A stretch of DNA of 64,000 nucleotides, taken from NCBI RefSeq assembly GCF_026151205.1, contig NC_087082.1:18011401-18075400 (forward strand). Reading direction: 5' to 3'. This document shows, piece by piece, positions 1 to 16,663 of this stretch. How positions within the stretch are numbered: the first letter of the stretch is position 1; each line of letters opens with the position of its first letter. The notes beneath the pieces were generated by a model that was not told the DNA's origin, searched no databases, and was given only the letters and a program-made list of their open reading frames with translations. A program made the position numbers and the translations under genes. The stretch comes from Bolinopsis microptera (taxonomy: Eukaryota; Ctenophora; Tentaculata; Lobata; Bolinopsidae).

Positions 1-173
1 TCTCATAACTAATAGTCACCTTATTGATTACAAATCTGAATCATATTCGTCCTTAATGCTAAAGCAGAGCAAAACGATTCCTGCAATGGTACAGACTTAC
101 AAGCATTAGTAGCAAGTTATTAAGATAAAGCTACAAAATCACATCTGTCACATGAAAATCTCCTGTTTTTCAG

Positions 174-1881
174 GTTTTCTGTCCTCTAAGGTGGCAGGAA
201 GTGGGAGGAAGGTAGTGCAGGCTGCTATAGCTGTTGCTCCGGTTTCTAGTTTCAGGTTCTATGATACTATCTACACTGAGAGATACATGGGTCTTCCTGC
301 AACCAACAAGGTATGTGGTCTGGTCTGTAACTGGTGATGGTGTCTGGACAATGCCCACTGGATATCTTGCAAATACATAAAGCTTCTTTATCTAAAATCA
401 ATGTAAACTATTACCAAATAGCTCTAAACTGCGACCTACCAAGGTTAGTTAGATAATACCAAATAGCTCTAAACTGCGACCTACCAAGGTTAGTTAGATA
501 ATACCAAATAGCTCTAAACTGCGACCTAGCTACTAAGGACCCGCTTATAACTGAACTTCTCAAGGTGTACGATGAGGGTGACTGTCTCCACGAGGCAGCT
601 AACTTCACGGGTACCAACTATCTCCTGATACACGGTACCGCCGATGACAACGTGCATTACACCAACGCGGCTCGTCTTGCTTTCGAGCTAGTAGAGAACG
701 ATATTCAGTTCAGGATGCACGCTTACACTGGTTAGTTTATTAACTTATCATTTTAAAACTACTTTAGTTCAAGTGCATAAGTACTTAGCCGTGATTATGG
801 GTACAACTTCTCAGTTTTCTGAACTTGAAGGTTAACGTCATCCTCTTATTTTTACCCAATTACACGGTACTGGAAGTTGGATTTACAAGGATTCTGTAAT
901 AAATGACATAACCCTCCCGTTAAATTACTTGATCGCCACCACGTTACCCTCCTTCTCGGTAACTTGATGGCCACTTTCAGTCCCAGAAATTATCAAGCCC
1001 ACCAGCAATAATTGCAAATTTGCAGTTGCAATCCAGGATTATAAGCCGGACTGCTTAAAGAGTTAAAGTGCAACGCATGTTGGTGGTAGCAGCTAGATTA
1101 TCAAAAATTGTACGCTTCGATGCCCCGCCACAATTAACATAAGTTGAATTAATCGCCTGCAAGGAAGGATGTTCGTGAAACTATGCGCATTGCGCACGAA
1201 CACATGATCGTGAAACTATGCGCATTGCGCACGAACACATGTGAAACTATGCGCATTGCGCACGAACACATGATCGTCAGTCGTTGGAAATATGATTTGC
1301 CACTAAATCAGCAATTTGTTCTGAAGCTAGTGCAGCTTGAAGCTTGACTCAAAGTGCAAAAGCTTCAATCTGCAACCTTGCCCAGCTTGTTGATTAGCAG
1401 CATAGTGGACAAATTTCTGCACTCTTACTTTAACCATTACTTTATTCTATAAAGTCTTGTGAAATCAAGCTCAGTCAGTGTACCGATTCATAATTCATAA
1501 CGATACTGGAAACTTCTGGGGTTTACACTTTACATGTTATCGTTCTGTATCATTAATTATAGGAAAATGAAGAACTTATAGTCTTCCGTAACGGCTACGA
1601 TCACCTTCGGATTGCATTCACCATGTCGAGTCAGAAAACGGAAAACTTGCAGGATACCACCTAGTTCACAATGGCATACAATACAATACCTTAACCGTTA
1701 TAGATAAGTTTGTTACAATAGGCTAAATTACAAGGATAATATGTGCATACTTTCAGACCGAGCGCATTCCCTGAAGGGGCTGCACACCCGACGTCATATG
1801 TACACAATGATGAGGGATTGGCTGTTCGACGTTCTCAACATGAAGGATGACTATTTGGGTACCTACAAAACAGACTTTTAG
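174..1881 (+). CDS. Dipeptidyl peptidase 4-family (S9B) serine peptidase, C-terminal three exons
   Basis: Three exons are visible: 174-310, 538-730 and 1757-1881 (stop TAG 1879-1881). Exon 174 starts after TTTTTCAG; donors are GTATGT at 311 and GTTAGT at 731; phases 0 then 1 join without a break. The translation follows the C-terminal alpha/beta-hydrolase domain of DPP4/DPP8-10/FAP proteins: AIAVAPVSSFRFYDTIYTER, then LLIHGTADDNVH with the catalytic Asp (second D of ADD), then YTDRAHSL with the catalytic His. The nucleophile Ser (GWSYGG block) must lie in the exon just upstream, outside the window, so whether the enzyme is active or a DPP6/10-like inactive form cannot be judged. Family members cut Xaa-Pro dipeptides from peptide N-termini, usually as membrane-anchored dimers. 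The choice among S9B paralogues is open. Confidence 0.9.
411..530. repeat. 45-bp tandem repeat filling a DPP intron
   Basis: About 2.7 copies of a 45-bp unit (ACCAAATAGCTCTAAACTGC...) begin at 413, 458 and 503. They occupy about half of the 227-bp intron 311-537. The last copy runs to within a few bases of the AAG/GAC splice acceptor at 537/538. Confidence 0.9.
1174..1277. repeat. Three-copy short tandem repeat with a TGCGCA core
   Basis: The unit GTGAAACTATGCGCATTGCG followed by CACGAACACATG occurs three times in the last intron of the DPP gene, with a 4-6 bp difference in spacing between copies. Each unit contains a short palindromic ATGCGCAT core. No function is evident. Confidence 0.85.
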
Positions 1882-2565
1882 GAATCTTTATAAATTACTA
1901 ATCTAATTCACCTGAAAAACTCAAATTTTAATAAATTTAATTAGTTTAATTAATGAGTTTCATGATTTGATAGGTTTAATAATGTTGATATCCTACACTT
2001 TTAACAAATTTTGTACTATGAACTGGGGAATAACGATTAATTGCTAATATAATAATTTATTGGTTTGAAGTTTGCTGAAAGTAAGTCTTTTTCAGTCTTA
2101 CCGTATGCTTCAAAAACCAAATTGCCAGAAGATTTAGTATTTTCGGTTGGCGATAAGAGCCGCGAGATTATTCTTTAACCAGGTCATATCGCTCATTTGA
2201 CTCTGGGACTTTAAAAACATTTATACATATAATAAGTTGGTTGACTAATGTAAATGACTATTCCTAAATGTAATTTTGTACCGTTTATTATCTTGGCTAG
2301 CTGTTTTACTTGTTTCATCGAACAACAATAATTATAAACGTTTCTATCATTTAACCATACCACTTGCTTGTTCATCAGATTCAGAACGGATAAACATTAC
2401 AGTTGGTCGCGGTTTCTCGAATCAAAGTATATCAACCTGGAGCTATTTGAGTATTTTGTGAATTGGAGGTGCTTATATTTCCATTTTCTTGGCGAAACAT
2501 GGAGGGTGTTAACAAATTGAATCTTTTTTGATCCCTCCAATTTAGCAGGAAGGAAGCGTCTTGTA
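1882..2565. other. 3' flank of the DPP gene, nothing recognised
   Basis: AT-rich sequence holding the presumed 3' UTR of the peptidase gene. No convincing exon, RNA gene or repeat was seen. Confidence 0.5.
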
Positions 2566-2584
2566 GTTTCATGGTGATGAGAAA

Positions 2585-2693
2585 CATGTTTGTAGGTTTA
2601 CAACCTACCAGGACGCGCGCCGAGTTGGACTCGTCGACGGTCCTGGAACAAATATTCGGAACAAATATTTTACGAGTATCACCCGTTAAGAAA
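2585..2693 (+). mobile_element. Interspersed palindrome-headed repeat (MITE/SINE-like), copy 1
   Basis: This copy starts with the palindromic stretch GTAGGTTTACAACCTACC, followed by GGACGCGCGCCGAGTTGGAC, a GTCGACGGTCC block, and an ending near TTTTACGAGTATCACCCGTTAA. The same order of blocks recurs at 18403-18501 (reverse), 32536-32662 and 39263-39353. No coding capacity is seen, so this is a short non-autonomous element whose superfamily I cannot assign. Confidence 0.7.
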
Positions 2694-2868
2694 CATGTCA
2701 GTTCCGGCGAGACAGGTGACAACCATGATGACCGTGATTGTTTTATTGACTACGAGAATATATCACTTGTGCTCCACAGATCATGGTATCGTTGTGTTAA
2801 TCGCAGTCCGGGCTTGTTTTATTAAATACTTTTCAAATTTTACAGAGTACATCAATAAATTAATATAA

Positions 2869-3039
2869 AATAGAATCGTTCAAAATATTGCCCCTATCTA
2901 TAAAATAAGATGGGCACCCAAACACGGTAAACGCATGGTGAACTATGTCCGCAATTACTTGGACCCAATACATCAAATCAATCTAAATCCAAAACTTATC
3001 GAAAATCTATTTAAGGACAAACAAATCAATGGTGAATAA
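2869..3039 (+). other. Short open frame, possible transposon fragment
   Basis: A 56-codon frame open from a TAA at 2866 to TAA at 3037-3039. It encodes a basic peptide containing IRWAPKHGKRMVNYVRNYL. The composition looks protein-like, but I do not recognise the family and there is no good start. It lies next to a LINE-tail-like sequence, so a degraded element is the best guess. Confidence 0.25.
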
Positions 3040-3149
3040 CTGTGGATATACAGATAAAATTGGTATTTGAATTCGTCAAATTTCAGATGTTTTATAATGA
3101 CATTTCTCAGAAATGTTTTCTTGTGCCATTTCTCAGACATTTTTTCTTG

Positions 3150-3245
3150 GGTAAATTTCTATTGATCCCGTTTGATGCGACAAGGAAAAGGTTCTTATCA
3201 GGAAAGGAATTATTCAACGTTTCAATGTGACAACATCGTATTAAT
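3150..3245 (-). mobile_element. LINE 3'-tail-like fragment
   Basis: This stretch (CAACGTTTCAATGTGACAAC, then ATCGTATTAATGATCT) closely resembles 29518-29612, which lies directly 3' of a LINE reverse-transcriptase ORF on the minus strand. Both are in the same orientation, so this is probably a short 3' remnant of the same family. Confidence 0.55.
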
Positions 3246-3774
3246 GATCTACAAATATTTCTATCAAATTCCTATCCAAGAAAAATGTCAACTATGCAAC
3301 TCATAAATAATATTCCAATCCGGATTTTAAATTTCTCAGAAACCTCAGGATAATATCCACCCTTTATTAATATTATAGCTCATATTTATTAGGGAGCATC
3401 ACGTTCTTACTAACTCACTTATGTTCAAACTTACCTGATTTACAATCAGACATTGTACTTTTCGACCAGATTTCTATCAGTATTTCAATCGATCGATGGA
3501 AACACATGGGCGACGAGCGTAATTCTTGTATACCTTATGCTTTATCGACATCACTGATGTTTTTACTGATGTCATCAGTAAAAACACAACTCATTCCTAC
3601 TTGATTCTTGATTAAAGTACATTTAATACCCCTTATCATGAGCTGTTGTGATCTTTTGTAACTCACACTATTAATTTATGCGGCCACCACTAAACCCTTT
3701 GAAACTGATAGTGTCTATATATGATAATACACTAATAATAGCAAATGTAATCAAAGTGCGTTTAATGCTCGGAT

Positions 3775-3948
3775 CTCTCTCTCTCTCTCTCTCAGATAAG
3801 AGTTGACACACGTTGCAACCCCTTATCGGCGGCCTCCTCGTGTAGCAAGATAAGAGTCATTTGTAGTCATTTGTAGTCATTTGTAGTCATTTGTAGTCAT
3901 TTGTAGTCATTTGTAGTCATTCGTAGTCATTTGTAGTCATTTGTCGTT
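3775..3948. repeat. (CT)n microsatellite followed by a 10-bp minisatellite
   Basis: A CT run at 3775-3794 is followed from about 3853 by nine or more copies of the decamer AGTCATTTGT, one carrying a T-to-C change (TTCGT). Between them is a short unique stretch. Confidence 0.9.
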
Positions 3949-5820
3949 CCTGTAGAGCGCCCAGTTGCCAACTATTCTGATTAAACAAGGCGACCCCTGT
4001 TGTAGTAGAGTCATACAGAGTAGACTAATGACACACAGTATTAAGCTACTGATAAAACTAGCGCAAAAAACTAAATATATACACCCTGGTATTATATATA
4101 CTGCATTGGATCCACCGTAGATAGCCTCATAATCCAACAACAATCGTTATTTACAAGACTTGCTCTTTGCCTATACCTGCAAAACTTGCTCTTTGCCTAT
4201 ACAACCTGCCTCATGATTTTACTGAGCCCGGAAGAATGAAAGAGCTGAGGACCTCTGCTCAGGACCTCTGCTCCTGGCATGATTATCTACAAGTGTCACG
4301 TGACATATTGCTGGATTGTATAGGGAGTGTAGGAGCAGCTGACTGGAATCACTAGATCTTTACCCTCATCGCAATCCATTAATGAATGCTACATAATGTT
4401 TGGTCGGCAAGTTATGGTTATTCGTTATGTTACAGGTACCTCCTCGCCTTTGATTACTGTCTTGAAATTGGCGTATACGAGAGATTTGCAGGTTTTATCG
4501 TAACATCTCGGGGATGTTACGTTTACTTGTGTCAACGCGAGGTTTGTGGTTGTTTATACTTTTATAAGCCCCCCACTTTCGAAGCGGTAATGAGCGTTGT
4601 AAATACACCCCTGGCAGCTGATCTGCTCGCTTAGGAATAGTGTGAGTAGTAGTAACTGGTCCTCCAACTAGTATACTCGGTGTTAAAGCTAGTTTATAAA
4701 CATCTCAACATCTGTCTATACTTTATATGGATACACTCTGCTGCGTACCTGGTTTATAAACCCCGCAGTTTGCACGTGCACAATAAGGTTCGGTTGTTTG
4801 CTCGTGCATAACTATTATAGTTGTCAGGGGAAACCAATGGCAGAGTTAACTTTTTCAAAAGTTAATGAGATAATTGTTGTCTCTGAAATACACGTGCAAT
4901 ATTAAACCTTGTAGACATGGTACGGTATATGTGTCTTACTTCTAGCGCTGTTAAAGTTTAGACTGCAGCATTTCCTTATGCTCTTATATAATAGAGTAAT
5001 AGGGACAGCTGCTGCTGCAGAGGCGTCTTATTTCGTTCACGTTTTGGCGGCATGTGCGTGCTATTACGATGAAATTAGGACATGTCCTAAGAGTAAACCA
5101 AGCTTTACATAATATTAGCAATTAGGCTACACGCAAAGCTCTGGTTGTACTTATATTGTGACGTTCTCTGCGTACTTCCATGTCATGTTTTTAAATAACC
5201 AAGGTTTTGTATAATCATACTTACGTGACAGTAAGTAATTCCTACTGTATACAATATACAAATTATTATACATGTTGATGTTGTAAAACTTTGAAGGCCA
5301 TGCATATATTTCAGTGATGGACACGTGACCAATTAACCCAAAAAAAGAGTTTTTTCTATTTCAAGAGCTCGCAAGATTCATATGCCAAAATTAGACTTCC
5401 ACTAAGTTTGCTGCACGCTAGGACCAGCTTTATACAGCTGTAATATTGTAACTATTGTACTATTGTACTATTGTAGCACTAGCAGCCCACGCATCATAGT
5501 CCCACTAATATGGATAGCAGCATATTTTGGTCTTTGCAAGGCCAAACGATTATTTATTCTGTATCGCAAAGAGTATATGCCGATGCGTTTATTGTTTGCC
5601 GATCATGATATGAATTTAAGGATTTTATTTGCATCCTATAGTCTATACCTGCATCAACTCTGAGACGCATTACTATTTATCACGTCGTGTTATTATCGTT
5701 AATCCGGCTAATATAACGTAATTTATGGCACATGTAGTGATGCAGTGCTTTTAATTAAATAAAGTGTAAATTATATAAAGAATGAAGAAATTTGCGTATA
5801 GGAACATATTGGGTAGCATA
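3949..5820. other. Intergenic, no gene recognised
   Basis: AT-rich sequence with a local partial duplication (CTTGCTCTTTGCCTATAC occurs twice at 4160-4201). Open frames here are short, lack splice or protein-family support, and were not called. Confidence 0.5.
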
Positions 5821-5837
5821 AATAATATTGGTGTGCA

Positions 5838-6030
5838 GTTATTAACTATACGATCGTATGAAATATGAATACGCAGTATGCAGTATGAATAATAGTGGGG
5901 TTCAGTTATTAACTATACTATCGTATGAATAGGTAGTATGAATAGTAGTGGTGTGCAGTTATTAACTATACTATCGTATGAATAGGTAGTATGAATACTG
6001 AATAGTAGTGGTGTGTAGTTATTGACTACT
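5838..6030. repeat. Imperfect tandem repeat of about 60 bp
   Basis: About four copies of a unit containing GTGTGCAGTTATTAACTATA followed by CTATCGTATGAATAGGTAGT. Copy lengths differ by small insertions of GTATGAATA-type sequence. The flanking sequence from 6031 to 6940 shows nothing recognisable. Confidence 0.8.
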
Positions 6031-6949
6031 GAAGTATGACAGGTTCATGTATACTTGCTGACAACCATGACGTCACGACCCAATAACAGAGCCATCAGAA
6101 CAGCTTGTGCAATTCACTATAATCATATAATAATATAGTGTTATTAGTATTTCCCGCAACCAGATGATCCAGTTGCTGTTGTTTGCAGCCAGCAGCTGGT
6201 TGAGTTGTAGCCACGTTGTAGCCAAGTTTGTGTGATTGATATGAAAATCGTATTTTTTAAATAATTATCTCTAATTTAGGAAAATATTGTTTGTGTAAGT
6301 TTGAATATGCTTCTTCAGAATCTTGTATTGAAATTATATATTGATTTTTAGTGAAATCTTTATAAAGTTTAATAAGATTCTCATGTCAGAAAAACACATA
6401 AATTTTAAATATTTGTATAGTCCTATTAAATATACACATAACTATAAGTTCCTTGCATAAAATCAGTTAAGTAAAATCATGTAAAATGTCAAATTATAAC
6501 TTAATAAAGTTTGTTAAGACATCAAACTTTCAATTTCGCAGCAATACTTGATTTTATTTCAATCGAACCATCAAATTTGTGCGATCATTTTTAATTTAGA
6601 AATTCTAGGAAAAGTAGTTGATATCATGATACCTGGGGGTTTTTGATATATATCAGGATAGTTCACGTAATACCACTACCAGATGTTTCAGTTTCACAGT
6701 AATTTATTGCTGTCCGAATTAACTGACCTAAATCATATAATGGCCTAACGACATGACCGCGTTATTCTTTCCCAAGCTCGTAAATTGAGGTCTTTACTCA
6801 TTTAATTCGTATCATATTCTCGGGATATTTAGTTTATCGCGGGGAGTTTTGCTCTGTCAGTTTTGTGATTACCCGTCACTCGATAATAGGTTTTACATTT
6901 ACTGCACTATAAAGTCGATTTATTTGGTTAAACATCTGCATCAGGAGTA

Positions 6950-7612
6950 CAGGCTGGGGTGTAGGAAGCGGGGGGGGGGGGGGGGGGCCATCGCCCCCCC
7001 CATAAAATCTGGGCAAGGGGCCAAAAAGGGCCAACTTTTTTATTTAGGTTTCAAAAAATTTTGAAATATTTTTTCGGTTTTCGAAAAGGGTCCTACCCTT
7101 CGCTATACGATTTTAGACTCGATGGTTCCCCTTTGTAATGCGATCTCGGAAGGCAGGCCTTCCTTTCGCAATACGAGCTCGGAAGCGGGAGCTCTGCATT
7201 CAGATAAAAGGTACGTATCAAGAATGACTGGGACCAGACATTTTCTAAGTCAACATTTTCAAAGTTTTTCTAGAAACTACTTTTGTTCATGTTTCATGCT
7301 ACCTTGATCATTATGACTATGAGCTGAAAATATTTTGATTGGTTTCATTATATACTTATATAGAACGCGTAATAATTGGCCCGCGACCGCAGATTTGAAG
7401 GAAAATATGCGACTTTGGTCCCCAGATTTAAAGGAAAATGTGCAATTTGTCGCGAGGATCTGAGAAAATCGCAATTTGTCGCGGCAAATAAACGTGAAAA
7501 TCGCAATTTGTCGCGGAGAATGGGAAAAATCGAAATACCGTACGAGCCGCAATTTCCTTTTGTCCTTGCCCAAAATTTTTTTGTAATTTAGTCTTAGGTG
7601 CGAAGCCCCCCG

Positions 7613-7645
<33 letters not shown>

Positions 7646-7676
7646 ATGAAGAAAATCGTTCCTACACCCCTGAGTG
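6950..7676. mobile_element. Foldback/MITE-like element with G/C homopolymer ends
   Basis: GGGGTGTAGGAA followed by a G run at 6957-6987 is mirrored by a C run and TTCCTACACCCC at 7603-7672, giving inverted termini about 0.7 kb apart. The interior holds diverged tandem blocks built on GCAATTTGTCGCG (7440-7520). No transposase is visible. Open frames that read through the homopolymers (for example on the minus strand) are artefacts of the G/C runs. Confidence 0.65.
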
Positions 7677-8482
7677 CAGTACTTTGAACTGCAATTGGAT
7701 GATCTCCCCGATAAATCACACTTCTTGCCACAATTTTTATGTTCGGTCATTTAATCTAGAGTCAAGATCTTCCTGTCAAAATTTAAATTTAATGAGTTTG
7801 TCTATTCCAGACAAAATTAATCAACTTCCGATGAACGAAATTAGTTGATCAACGGATGAAAGTTGATTTATGCCAGCGGACTTCACAGAATCTGACTGTT
7901 AGCAAGATTCAAATGAAACTTTAACTTTGTAATGAGCTCAGTCGGCTTCCAGTTTCTTAGTTTCTTATAGAGATTAAATGAGCTGATTAAAATATACTGA
8001 TCGTATAAAGAGGATCAGTTATAAACCTTCAGGCCGGGTTAACTCATTATACCGGCGTTTAGTTCTGCTACAATCAACATGGTCACAGATACCAACTTGA
8101 ACTAGAACACTAACTAGTTCGACTGACCACTGTCATGATGGCCATGTGACAACTTTAGAACGAGTTGCGAGCCTATATAATTGTGCGGGACGCATTCGTA
8201 TCGCAATATGAAATTTGGCAACTCGCGAATTTGTTTCAGTTAAATTGTACCCATATGTTCAATATCTTTGTTTCTTTGATCTCAACGCAATGAAAAGTTA
8301 GTGGGCTCATAAATTTGAAAATAGCATGTTATAATAAGTCGGAAAGAGTTTTTGGCTGGTACTGCTTATAGTTATAATTATATATGTGTTCAGTAATTTT
8401 GAATTTTCTAAAATTGTTGATTCGAAAAAAAAAACCCCAATTTTATGGCTAAGCCTTAATTCCATGTGGACATTCCTGTCCA
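7677..8482. other. Intergenic, no gene recognised
   Basis: AT-rich sequence without supported exons, RNA genes or clear repeats. Confidence 0.5.
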
Positions 8483-8555
8483 CTTACCACTCACCACTCA
8501 CCACTCGCCACTCACCACTCACCACTCACCACCCACCACTCACCACTCACCATGG
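8483..8555. repeat. CACTCACCAC minisatellite
   Basis: About seven imperfect copies of a CCACTCA-type short unit (ACTCACCACTCACCACTCGC...), strand-asymmetric in C. Confidence 0.85.
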
Positions 8556-8729
8556 AGCTAATAATTTTACAATGAGTTGAAATTCCAAATAATGGTTGCA
8601 ATGCCTAAAAAGGTCATAATTCTGAAATTTCAGAATATTTTACCAGGCTCATTCTTTAGAGGGATCAGGGTAGATCCATGACTCGGATGATAATTTGCAA
8701 TTAAAATCAAACTTAACGAGTCTCGGGGC

Positions 8730-8829
8730 NNNNNNNNNNNNNNNNNNNNNNNNNNNNNNNNNNNNNNNNNNNNNNNNNNNNNNNNNNNNNNNNNNNNNNN
8801 NNNNNNNNNNNNNNNNNNNNNNNNNNNNN
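8730..8829. other. Assembly gap (100 N)
   Basis: Exactly 100 N, the usual placeholder for a gap of unknown size. It lies downstream of PI4K2 on the minus strand, so missing C-terminal exons of that gene could fall here. Confidence 0.95.
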
Positions 8830-9449
8830 GCAAATAATGTATACTTTGTGTGCAGGGTAAGGTTGTACTGCAGTCTTGCAACTCTGACATGTAATGAGTA
8901 ATGTTATAGTTGCAGAAGTGCAATGTATATAGATTATAGAAAGGGAGATGTTATCTAGGAGGGAATTATACATCTGAATAATCATGGAGTTTGAATTATG
9001 TTAGTTGTGAGCAACTGCTCGGATCTCAAATAACCCTCACAGTTTTTGACATTATTTCCTGTTGCATCTCAGAAAAAAAAGTTCAGATTTTTAATTCTTT
9101 GATAAGTAAGCAAGATCCTACAGTACAGAGAAAGATATATTCTATAGAATATCATTTAAAAAGTGAATGTATAGCAGCTATTTTTGGCAGCAATTCTCTA
9201 AGATATGCAGATAAGGGGTCATATTCTGCTTAATGCTTTCAGCGTGCAATATTACGTTATCTGTGTATTGTATTTCAGAATGATAAGAACCGGCACTGGA
9301 GTGCAAGTGGTTCTAAATATTCTACCGCTTCATACTTTATGGAAATTGATAAAAACCTGTTAATGGAATGTTGCCTAAACAGGATACAGCTGAATTTACA
9401 ACACGAAACTGGAAATGAAACAGAAAAATAAGCACCCGGATTATCTTAC

Positions 9450-15287
<5,838 letters not shown>

Positions 15288-15475
15288 ATGAGACTTTTCA
15301 GTCTCAACCTAAATTATATTCAGCTGTGATTATATTTTTTACAGTTTGATGGCGAATTTTGAACGTACGATGGTTGTTTACAACAACCAACAACTTAGAA
15401 AATTTACCCAGTAAATATTCCAATGAAATAACCTTACAACCTCAATGCAAAGTGCTTGTCCAATGTCCATGTTTA

Positions 15476-15622
15476 GTGGCATAACAAAGGGCCCTGCTGA
15501 CCCTGCTGTCAGCAGAGGTGGCACCATCTTAGGGGGTGCCAAGTTGCCATTTGAATGAGGGATAATTTTGAAAAACTGAGGTAGTACTAGCAAAACTGCG
15601 CATGCCCTTTGTTACGCCACTG
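15476..15622. mobile_element. Short hAT-like MITE
   Basis: The left end AGTGGCATAACAAAGGGC pairs with the right end GCCCTTTGTTACGCCACTG, giving inverted repeats of about 18 bp with one or two mismatches around a 110-bp interior. CAGTGGCGTA-type ends are common in hAT-like MITEs. No target-site duplication is clear. It lies upstream of PI4K2 exon 1. Confidence 0.6.
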
Positions 15623-16663
15623 TCCCCCCTCCCACCCCCCTGCCCGGCTCTCATCATTCAATAATCACTCAATTCATGGTCGCATAATCCTAATGATGTC
15701 CTTAGCTAACATCAGGAATCAATGGCACATCTTCTCCTTGGTTGACTCAGCCGAATGATAGGAAACTTAATTTTGGGTTAAATGAGGAGGGGTACCTGTT
15801 AAAAGTTCAAGAAACTTCCTAGGATACCCCTTCAGTGCATACTGTAAACATAATACTATTAACTATTGTTAATACTATTGAATATCATCAAATATTCTGT
15901 ATTCTTCTTTGAATGGATTTTTTCAAAAATGAAAATTTACTGTCCATTGAGCTAAAGATTTATAGCACCACTGACTTCTAAAATGTTTCGAAATATTTAC
16001 CAAGTTAAGCTTCACTGTACAAAAGATAGAGAGTCCCTTTACCCTGTTTTTTAAATCAATATTTAGCTAAATTCTTTGTGCTTGACCACTTGCAATACAA
16101 CTTTGGACTTGGATTCACAAAATATTGATGTCACTTTCAATTTTATCAAATACATTTTTAATTTTAAAAGATTTTATAAGTAATTGTTTTTTGCACGCAT
16201 TAAGTTGCATTACACACTGCGTACAACAAATTAAATCTATAAATAAAATAAAATTTATAAATAAATAAACTATAATTAACAAAGAAAGAATATGCATTAA
16301 CTAGCTTGCCAGTTGTTAGTTTATGGCTCGCTTCTCTCATCACGATCGATATGCATGTGCACATGCAAAAAGTGGGAAGAGCGCTCCACGGCGCATGAAA
16401 GGGAGTGACGTGCCAGGTAAAATATAAACCCTGCTTGTTTGAATAATTAAAAAATTTTAGGAGCTGGAAAATTAAGTTTGGCTCGCTATTTATACCCTGC
16501 TCAGCATTAATTTAGTTTATTTAATTTTAATTTAAGGTGAGCAGCATGAAATTGAGAAGCAAACTTTTTATACTACTTTCATGTTTAACTGCACTGCACT
16601 AATTTAACTGTCAACTGTCATGAAGCTGAAGATGCATTAGCTAATATAGGTGAAACCAAGCTT

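Noticed and set aside
7277-7750. 157-codon minus-strand frame
   Set aside because: It reads through a long C/G homopolymer (poly-Gly) and repeat blocks. Low-complexity artefact of a foldback element.
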